From Sphaerolaimus hirsutus (lineage: Eukaryota; Nematoda; Chromadorea; Monhysterida; Sphaerolaimidae), in NCBI GenBank assembly GCA_964036195.1, contig OZ038457.1:17635147-17699146 (forward strand): a stretch of 64,000 nucleotides of DNA, given 5' to 3'. A program made the position numbers and the translations under genes. A model generated the notes under the pieces. The model saw only the letters and a program-made list of their open reading frames with translations. It was not told the origin of the DNA and did no database searches. Of the stretch, positions 55,131-64,000 are shown one piece after another (the stretch's first letter is position 1; each line of letters starts with the position of its first letter).

Positions 55131-58100
55131 ATGACCCAGTACGGTGCATTCGTGTCGGCGTCGCAGGGCCCCAACACAAACATGATCAGTTTCGGCCCCG
55201 GCGATGCGGCCGGCAACCAGTTTGCGACCGGCAACCAGTTCGCGCCCACTGCGGTTCGTCATTTTTTGGATCAGTGCCAACTTAATCCTAACACATGTAC
55301 AATCCTCTCTCATAAGCCACAATGTTTCGCAGCTAGGACAAGTGAACAAAAGGGGGTTGGGCTTCCCGAAGAAAGGTGCCCGCGGCAGGGGCGGCGGAGT
55401 GGCCACCCCGTCCGCGATGAGCGCCGCCATGCTGCTCCACCAACGCTTCCCCATCGTGGAGAAAATGATCGCGTTTGAGGAGACGCCCGGCGCCAACAAC
55501 ATGCCCTATTACAAGTGCTCGGTTGAGCTGCAGGTGTGTTGTCGGTGTTTTTTCGGTGAGGTGTCAATGCGTGATGGCGGGATATTTTTGTTTTCTTTGC
55601 TTTTATCACAGTAGGTTTTGATGACTGGACATCGGCTTGCTTAGGGTGTAGCCCGTTATCGGTATATATGCTTCATAAATGATTGCCACTTTTAAGTTGA
55701 TAAAATTTGAAAACCCTCACTGCTCAAGTGCAAAACCATAAACATCTAATTAGACGTCACCATATCAAACCATCGTCGGAAACAAAAACGTCAAAAACAA
55801 TGCCATTAGATCTTCTGCAGTTTATCTAACACCACACCGCTAAGCCATCCTAAATACACCAAGGGGCATTCCGAGACCCTGTAAAATTTCAAATGTCATG
55901 CAAAGTGTCAAAAGTCTCTGTAAAATGGCAAACCGCAGACCCTGTAAAGTGCCATGTAAAATGTCTGCAAAGTGTCAAAAGTCATGTAGACTGACCACAT
56001 CTCCACACGTTCCACAACCCCCCCTCTCAGGGCCAACGTTTTCTCGGCGAGGGCGTCAGCAAGAAAGCGGCCAAGCAGCAGATGTCCACTCGCGCGCTGA
56101 CCGCCCTCGCGCCCGCCGACCTGTCCAAAGTGACCGGCGACGGGTCGGCGCCCAGCGAGACGTCCGGCACACCGAAAAAGCCCAAGGAGAAGAAGGAGAA
56201 ACCTCCTGTGGTCGGTTGGGTTTAGTTGGGTGGAACGATAAGTTTTTTGGGTACTGTTTTGTGAGGAAAATTTTTTTGGCTACTATTCCCTGAACCCCCC
56301 TTCCCAAATTGCCCTGCCATCTACCTATCTGGAGCGATTTTTGAGAAAGTATACCCAAATTTTTAAAAATCTCAAAATATAGTCTATCCCTGAAATGCGT
56401 GTTGCTAACACGCATTCAATTCACGTACTGTCTCTAAATGTCCTCTCAGAAATAATCACTTTCTAATTTCAGGATATAAAGGAATTGAAAATGCCCGCAT
56501 TGATGTTGCTGCACGAGGCAGCTAAACTGAAGGGCGTCGATCACGTTCCATCGCACGATTTTGAAGAGCTCCCCGGCGCCGTGGTGGAGAAAGGTTTGCC
56601 CCTCAAGGAATACAAGTGCGTTGGACTTTCTTTAAGCGGCGATTACACGTTTTCGTGTGCCGACAAAAAATAAGTGAAAAAGTTCCATAATTCCGAAATA
56701 AAGTTCCATGTCTGCAAGAAAAAGCAGTTAAGTGTGCTCACTAGTGATGCCGATTTGTATATTATTTGAGCGTGTCGTTCAAGACTTATAGCAATTTGAA
56801 AACGATTTCAGTTGTCGGTTCGGTTTTTGTTTTGAAACCGAACCGACAACTGAAATTCGTTTTCAAACTTGAATGACATGCACGTATTATGTGCTAATTG
56901 GCATATGTGTACACTCAACTAGTGAGTATACACATCACTGCTTTTTGTTGCAGATTCGTGAATTCGTGATTTACTTTATTCGTGAATTATGGAACTTTTT
57001 CACTTTTTTTGTCGGCACAAAATGCAGTGTAAACGTCGCTATAACCCGATTCACAGTCCAGCCTAGTGACCTATTCGCATTGCGACCAAACCAGGTGCCA
57101 GCTCAAGTCTGGTCCGTTTGTGGTGGAGGCGATTGCGCGCACCAAAAAAGAAGCTCGGCGGCGGGCCGCTAAGCAAATGCTGCTGGACCACTACGAGGTA
57201 TATCCGTCGGCGGGTCGGACTGGCGCGACTTTGTGCCGCATGTGCGCCCATCCCGCGCGTGCAGCTAACCGCGCATGTTGAATATCTTGGAACCGCAATT
57301 TACATCGACCTTGATTCGGGTTCAAACGGTATCCCAGTTCTGTATCCCGAGAAGTTTCGGGTTTTTGTGGTCCCGATTCCGAAATCTCATAAAACAAATC
57401 TCGATCTCGAAAATTGTTCCTCAATTCCGATGCCAGAAAAATGTGCACTAGGCAGTGTGAACAATAATCTCCAATATCGTATTCATATTTACCACTTTTC
57501 TCGTATTAGGTGTGTTTTTAGACCATTTTTGCGGCAAATTATAGAAAAAGATTTCAAAATATCAGAAATTTTTCAAAAATCCCGATACCGATTCCGAAAA
57601 ATGCCGATCCCGGTCCCGATATCTCAAAAACCTATTTCGATCCCGATCCCCAAAAGTCGATCCCGTTTCAACCCTAGGCTTGACTTCAAATTTTTAATCT
57701 CAATGGATAATTACCATTTGCGACGGTAGTCTGCAGAGACTCAAGCCGAGCGCTCGCGGGATGTGCGCAAGCGCGTGTCACTCTCGCGCCGTTGCCCAAT
57801 CGACGGGTATAATTCACCGTCTGGTGGTTCTGGCCGGTGGGCGGAGTCGGTTGCAATTTGGCGCCGTGCCAAGTGATCCGCCCAATGCGGCGATCGTGCG
57901 GCCGGCTGTCGGCAACCGCTCCACACCGAGCTTTTTTATTTTATATTAGTGTCGTTCTCTTGTAACTTGTGAGCAGCGAATGGATCTGTAATTTGCCGGC
58001 GAACGATTTTCATTTGCATTATTTGACTCGCAGATCAAGGAGGAACAAATTGTTGAAACCGAGTCGCAGGAGGCGGATAAAAAGAAAAAAGAAATTAACG

Positions 58101-61100
58101 AAGAGCAATGGAATCGGTACTTATGCAAGGCAATCGATAATCCTGTTATGGTGGGTGCATTTGTCCATTTTCATTGTTTTTCGTTGGTGCTGTTAGATAG
58201 GCTGCACTATATTATTGAGATATTTTAACAATTTCCTAGCTTAGTATTAACTTTATTTAGATAAAAAGTTTCATTCAAATTTTGCGCCGTCAATATAAAA
58301 AATATGCTATGCGATACCTATCGTTCTAGCCGTATTCCCATCGGTTTTCCACCTCGCAGGTGTTGATGGAGTTGACGACTCGCAAAGGCATGTTCAAGCC
58401 GATCTTCACCGACGAGGCGGTGGCCGGCACCAAGCACCAGACGATCGACGCCAAGGGCGCTATGGCGCCCGTGTTCAAGTGCACGCTGCAAGTCAGCGAG
58501 AACGCCGAAGGTGCGCAACTTTGCTGTGAAAAAATGTTTTCAGCTAAACATGGGGAGATGGGTTTAATTAGGGTTTTTGAGATTTTAGAGATTTTGGCCA
58601 AAGTTCTGGTATTTATGATGGATTTTTCTTTATTTTTTCACAAAAAGGTCTAAAAATCACTTTAATTCCAGAGAAGTGGCATAAAAAGCACACCGGATAT
58701 TTCGGTTCTCTTTTCTCGGTGAAAAATTGTCGTTTCTTTCACTTTCTATCTCTTGCTCTAATTGTCTAAATGCAAAAGTTGCGTGAATTTTCGGCCTTAT
58801 ACTATATTTTATAAAAATAAACTGTAATGTCAACTACAAAAGCCAACTGAAAAAGAGAGCACAACCCTCCGCCCCCACTCTAAAGTTTCCGTGGTTGGGG
58901 ATTTGAAAATTTTCGGAATCTGGATTGGCGTTTCGGGATCGGGACTGCTGAATCCCGAAAATATTCGGGATAAGGATCCCGTTTGAACCCTATATTAATA
59001 GGACATTTTCAACGCAGAGAACTTCGAAGCGACCGAGGGCTCTAAGAAGTCGGCTCGTCAAAAAGCGGCGGTGCAGGCGCTCAAAGCGCTATTCGACTTG
59101 GACATATCCAAAGCCCAGCTCGAGTTCCAGGGGACCGACGCGCTGCGCGACAAGTACACGAAGAGCAGCTCGGAGACGAAACACCCGTCCATGCTGCTGC
59201 AGGAGCTCGTCATGAAGCACACCAAGGGCATGCTCAGGGTGCACTACGAAGACTTGGGCCAGGTTTGTTTTACTTTTTGAAACATACACACTCTACCTAG
59301 TTGACATCAAAATTCGTGTCAACTAAATTTTTGTTAATTATGTGATTTCAACTGTCATATGGACACAATTAAGTTTATATCGTGTCGTGACACTTGATGT
59401 CAATGTTTCTGTTAAGTGTCATGCTTTAAAATGTTTGTGTTATTTATTTGACATTCAGTTGACATTTATTTGCGATGTCAACTATTGTATGTGGACTCAT
59501 TGGCTAGCATTTACACAGCCCACAGTGTTCTGCCCAGGTGCCCGACGATAGCAGCAAGCGGACACTGTACAAATGCCGCGTCACAGTGGGCGAGAAGTCT
59601 TTTGAGGATGTGGCGCCAGGCAAAAAGCTAGCTAAAACCCAGGTGGCGCGCATCGCTATCAAGGAACTGTTCGGTTTGGACACGCCCGAACCGCCCACGT
59701 TGATGGCTGCGCTCGGCGGCAAACGACGCGCAGATTTGGAGGACTACCCTTCGTATTTTTTGCCGGGCGTTATCAAGCAAATCAAGTTTGTCAATTTTTT
59801 ATTAAATTTTAAAAGTAATTTAAATGGTTTAGAAAAATTGTTGTAGTGATGACAAACGTTTTTTTTTCAACTACCCCGTTTAAAAAAGATTGTTTTTTTA
59901 TAAATATAAACAAAACCGTTTTTTTTCCGAAAGGTCCCAGATATGGTTCAAAAATGACTCAAAACCAAATGAAAACCACCACCAATGTGTATGTCAAATC
60001 GTGCGCTTGTGTGCCAAAAATTGCAACCTAGTGCTTAAGTACTAAAAATTTCGGCTGAGTTTAAAAAAAACGGTTCCTATGCTTGCGGTAAAAAACAACA
60101 AATTTTTTTCTAGTTTTTTCTTCATAAAGACCTTTGAAAAACGCTTGACTATCCCTATTTTCTCCGCTCAGACTGGACGACATGCTGCCGGACCTGATCG
60201 CGAACGCGGTGCGCAACCGCTACCTGCAAGTGTGCACCGAGCACGGCGTGGCCCCGTCGGCGCACCTGGCCGGCTTCGTGCTGACCACGGCCACCGGGGG
60301 CAGCGCCGACTCTCGTCCCGAGCCCACTGTGGTCGCGCTGGGGTCTGGGTGTACTTCGCGAGCGACGCCCGATCCAAATGGGTTCAGTTTGATCGATTCG
60401 CATCCTGAGGCGCTCGCTCGTAGGGGGCTGCTTCTGTTCTTGCAGCAGGTGTGTTGTGGTCACATCCATTCATTATGACGTCATCGTTTATAGACTCAAA
60501 ACTGTCCTAACAAAAAAAATGGAAACGATTAAAAGTATGCATAAGCATAACCAACGTTTCATATTTATAAGGAAAATGCTTTCTATTTTTTAAATTTTTT
60601 TTTGTGTTTTAGTGGGTACAAGGTGTCGTGAATCGTGATTGAGCGTAGCAGAATATACCGCAGAAACGTTTCCGTACCATGTACTCCAAAGCCGGACCGT
60701 TAGCCACCCTACATGTAGAGTGTGCTGTCCGTGAAGCCTATCTGCTTGTCGCTTTCACACCGCTTTACCACAACAGCAACTGGCCATGATGGCGGACAAG
60801 TACATGTCGATGATGTCCGTCTTCGAGCCGGACACTTCAAAGGGCGGCTACCGCTTGAAGAAGGGCATCCGACTGCACCTGTACTCTACGCTGCCGCCCA
60901 TGGGCGACGCGCGCGTCAAGCGCTTCACTGGCACGCCCGCCGACGGGCCCGGTGCTGACCAGCACGCACACGCGCATGCCGGTTGGTTTGTGTTTGGTTG
61001 ATGGCTACTTAGTGTGAGAGTGCTCCCTGGATAAATTGCACTGCGGTCGATTAGGCAAAAGGAGAAGTGAAAAGTGAACTTAAGTGAAAAGTGAAGCGAA

Positions 61101-63928
61101 GTGAAAAGTGGTGTAATGAAAAGTGAAGCGTAATGAGAAATGAAGTGAAATAGGTTAACATTCTCAATTCAGAACTTCTGACACAACCGAAAACCGGTAG
61201 ATTTCCCACTGAATCATCGTATCCGTCAACAGAAACAATGCTTTCTAAGTCAGAATTCATGTTTTACATTTTCTTCAGTTCTCATTTCAGTTAGCTTTTC
61301 ACTTGTCATATCAGTTCACTTTTTAAGTCCACTTTTCACTTCGCTTTTCACTCCACTTTTCACTTCACTTTTCACATCTCCTTTTGCGGAATTGGCACCT
61401 GGTCTTTGGATGACTTGATGTATGTATTGACGCAACACGCAGGCTCGCTTCGCTTCTACAACACTACGACGGGGTCTAGCGTATTGGTTGGTGACCTGCA
61501 GCCGCAATCGTGGGGTGAACTCAATGCTACAAAAGAGCCGATGCGTGTGATGAGCGCGAGCGACAAAATACTCAAGTGGTGCATTTTAGGTATGTCTACT
61601 TTTTAGTGAGATTTTATTTATTTTATAATTTCCTCGGTTTTTAGAGCGATTATACTATATTTTTCGTTTTTACAGATTTTCTGAGATTGTTCTCGATCAT
61701 ATTTTCTCAAAGTCACCCATTTTTACAATGCTAATCCCGTTTCCTTAACCCGAATCACCCTAAAAACCAAGAGCCTAGACCCTCAATCCTACTCTTAGCG
61801 TACTCATCCAACCCAACCCTCCCACAGGCGTGCAGGGCGCCTTGCTGTCGCACTTCGTCCACCCGATCTACCTGGAGCACATTGTCGTCTCGACGGCGTT
61901 CGAGCTGCCGCCCATGGAGCGCGCCGTGTTCGATCGCGTGTCCAATTTTGCCGAGTCTTTGTCGACGGCAGTGGACCCTCCAATTAGGCCTACTGTGGTT
62001 GGAGTCAGTACGCCGGAGGTGCTGCAGGTTGGCTGCTCTAGGGTTTTTGCACTGCGATGAGGCAAAAAAATCGGAGGTGATAATTGGTAAATACTTGCGT
62101 TTACTCTTAAATACGCATAAATTTTTGTGGCTCGTGCCAAGTAAATACTCATGGGTACAATACTTTAATTGTACCGGTACCCATCTGTATGGATACATTT
62201 TCATGAGTACTGGGTACTTCAGAGTATTTCAGAAAATTGAAGGGATGCACACAAAAGCAAAAAAGTGATCGTCTATGGCTGCATTAACATTTTATGCACT
62301 CAAATTGTGATGACTATTTTGTATGGTTTACATCTAGGAAATTAATTATTTGGTTCTACTTTAAAATTTATACCAATTTTCACACTAAGATCTAGGGTTG
62401 GCAAGCGATTTTTTTAAAGCGATTTTTTTAAAAAAAATTCCGATTTTTATTAAAAAAAATCGCAGCACCTGTACCGATTTAAAAAAAAAAAATCGCTGGC
62501 GAAAAATTTTGGTACTCTTGCACTAGGTAAAATGCAAAAAATTTTGCGCGCGAGCGCGCATTTTCATGCAAGCAATCCATCATTTGCTTTTTTCATTACT
62601 TTTTCAACTAATTTGGAGGTGTAGCACCCATTTCTGTGTGCTTTTAAGCATGTAAGGTAGGCCATGAATCATTTCGGAAAGTATTCATTGGGATGCTATG
62701 TGTTTTAACATCAAACATTTATGCAAATGCATCCATGTTCACTCCCAAGATGATTTTTACTTTGTTCTCAGCAAGAACGTGCAATTTCTGCAAATAAAAT
62801 CGCAAATGATTGATGAGGTGTAATTCACGCTGCAAATATAACTAGATAATTACTCTGAAACTTAAAAATAACTGACTTTCAAGCTTTTCTAAAGCTCTAC
62901 AGTACTTGTATTACAACAGAAAGCATAAGTTTGCACTCCCTATCAATTTATATGGCTTTTCTTACCTTTAGAGGCGATTTTAAAGAGAATTGGGGCTAAT
63001 TTCAACCCCAGCGATTTTTATTAAAAAAAATCAATTTTAAAAAAAAGCGATTTTTTAAAAAAAAAATCGGGGTCGTTAAAAAAAATCGATTTTTTTCCAA
63101 CCCTACTAAGATCCCATAAAATACCCTGAAAAATACTCGATTTTACGCTTCCAATAAGAATAAATACTTTTACGCACTTTTATTCAGGTATTTCATGAGC
63201 ATGGGTAAAAATCAAAGTATTTACCCGTACGCTGTACGCGTACTTTTGGAAAATTTCAGTTCTCATAACATCTCTGAAAAAATGCCGTGTCCCTACGCAG
63301 CACCGACCCACCCCGCCGCGCGACGCCATGTGCTGGAACAGCGCCATGCCGCAGGTGGAGATCATCAGCGAGCACAACGGCCGCAACATCAGCGGACGAC
63401 CCTCCCGTCTCTGCAAGGTTGGCTGAATGGATGATGAAACTAAATTTACAAAAATAATTTGGGATCGTCTTTTGAGCTATCGTGTTTCGCGAACGCATGC
63501 GGTTTTTGTAGTGTTTTCCGTAGTGTTCACGCTCACTAGGCGTATTTACTAGTCACCTAGTCGAAGCGACTTTCGAAAAATTGAAATTTAAAAATTATCA
63601 TCAAACGTCACCTATCAAAACTATCAACCATTCGAATTCCCCCACCCAAAAAATTCCCCCCCCCCCCTATTCCCAGAGCGCCATGTTCGAGGAGTTCCAC
63701 AAGTGGTCGCGTCTAATTCAACCTATCCACCAAACGGCCGCCGGGGCGGTGGACGTCAAGCTGCAGCAGCCGCACCTGTACGCCAGCTACGGCGAGGCCA
63801 AGAGGGCCGCCGCCGCCTACAACGAGCGCAAAAGGTGCCTGTTTGAGGAGATGGCGATTTGTGGCTTTGGCGCCTGGCAGGTGAAGCCGGCTGAAATTGA
63901 TGGATTTGGCCTGCCTTGGAATGATTGA
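55131..63928 (+). CDS. ADAR-like protein with four dsRNA-binding domains and an inactive deaminase domain
   Basis: Exons 55131-55253, 55333-55533, 56031-56210, 56473-56615, 57062-57197, 58034-58150, 58360-58510, 59018-59262, 59538-59785, 60172-60448, 60777-60981, 61443-61589, 61828-62027, 63301-63417 and 63677-63928 sum to 2742 bases, 913 codons plus TGA. dsRNA-binding folds lie at about 72-135, 175-261, 300-376 and 402-480, each ending in the basic helix (KKAAKQQ, KKEARRRAAKQM, KKSARQKAA, KKLAKTQVA). Residues 516-913 match the adenosine-deaminase domain: DDMLPDLIANAV, DSHPEALARR, STLPPMGDARV, MSASDKILKW, GVQGALLSHFVHPIYL, SRLCK and a GFGAW C-terminus. In active ADARs zinc is held by His, Glu and two Cys. 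Here His592 and Glu594 remain, but the first Cys (PCGD) is Met649 and the second (SCSD) is Ala714. It therefore resembles the ADAD (Tenr) proteins, likely binding RNA without editing. ADADs usually have one dsRNA-binding domain, so four is unusual. Confidence 0.88.
55875..55995. mobile_element. Degenerate introner-like element in the ADAR-like gene
   Basis: Carries gaccctgtaaaatttcaaat and atgcaaagtgtcaaaagtc words in two partial copies, one arm only. The true acceptor of this intron is CCCTCTCAG at 56030. Confidence 0.6.
56629..57038. repeat. AAGCGGCG/CGTCGCT inverted-repeat element
   Basis: Left end ttaagcggcgattacacg, right end cagtgtaaacgtcgctataa. Inner arms (gtgccgacaaaaaataagtg; cactttttttgtcggcac) pair, as does a central ttgtcggttcggtttttgtt palindrome. 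Same family as the ends at 1331 and 5623. Confidence 0.7.
57311..57676. repeat. GGGTTCAAAC/GTTTCAACCCTA element
   Basis: Left end cgggttcaaacggtatccca, right end tcccgtttcaaccctag, with many cccgattccgaa words. Lies in the intron after the exon at 57062-57197. Confidence 0.6.
59850..60075. repeat. Truncated relative of the TAGGGTTGG element
   Basis: Shares ctagtgcttaagtactaaaa, atttcggc and the T/A-run structure with 40168-40797 but lacks recognisable ends. Lies in the ADAR-like gene's intron before the exon at 60172. Confidence 0.55.
62393..63105. mobile_element. hAT-like element with TAGGGTTGG ends
   Basis: Ends TAGGGTTGGCAAGCGATTTT and TTTTTTTCCAACCCTA. The flanks 62385-62392 and 63106-63113 are both ctaagatc. 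Sub-terminal runs of gatttttttaaa pair. Lies in the intron between exons 13 and 14 of the ADAR-like gene. Confidence 0.88.
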
Positions 63929-64000
63929 GCTGTTTGATTGTATTGTGATTAATTTGTATGATTTAATTATGGTGTAGCGAGGTTTACCGATTGTGGTTAC

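Overview
This is nuclear DNA from an invertebrate animal, probably aquatic and possibly arthropod; the lineage cannot be fixed from the sequence alone. Genes are split into short exons with GT-AG introns, coding exons are GC-rich, and introns and spacers are AT-rich and packed with short inverted-repeat transposons. I assembled seven protein-coding genes by hand. Exons were accepted only when splice sites, reading phase and family similarity agreed. In each complete model (SLC38-like, Arg/Ser-rich, Vps54, ADAR-like) the exon lengths sum to a whole number of codons.

Layout: 1-6380 (+) is the 3' part of a multi-pass membrane protein of unknown function. 7316-18490 (-) is a sodium-dependent SLC6-type neurotransmitter/amino-acid symporter. 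18.5-23.8 kb has no recognised gene but holds a CpG-rich, promoter-like block. 23810-27997 (+) is an EFA6/PSD-type Arf6 exchange factor (Sec7, PH, coiled coil), 5' end not found. 28709-37108 (-) is an SLC38-type amino-acid transporter. 37961-41220 (+) is an Arg/Ser-rich single-pass membrane protein, divergent from SLC38. 41482-51124 (-) is Vps54 of the GARP tethering complex. 55131-63928 (+) is an ADAR-like protein with four double-stranded-RNA-binding domains and a deaminase domain that has lost both zinc-binding cysteines.

The most striking feature is a family of short palindromic elements that act as introns. Copies begin GTGCCAGTCCCAGACC and end GGTCTGGGACTGCCCCCAG. They lie inside coding sequence of six of the seven genes, always in the sense of the host gene, and removing the element from its own GT to its own AG restores the reading frame. 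These look like introner elements: a DNA-transposon family that creates introns on insertion. Degenerate copies sit inside larger introns, and one copy in SLC6 lacks an AG acceptor.

The rest of the non-coding DNA is a transposon graveyard. Nine hAT-like elements have perfect 8-bp target duplications, some nested so that insertion order can be read. There are many copies of a foldback family beginning TACCGTATTTCCTCGAA. One hAT-like element carries a decayed BEL/Pao reverse-transcriptase fragment.
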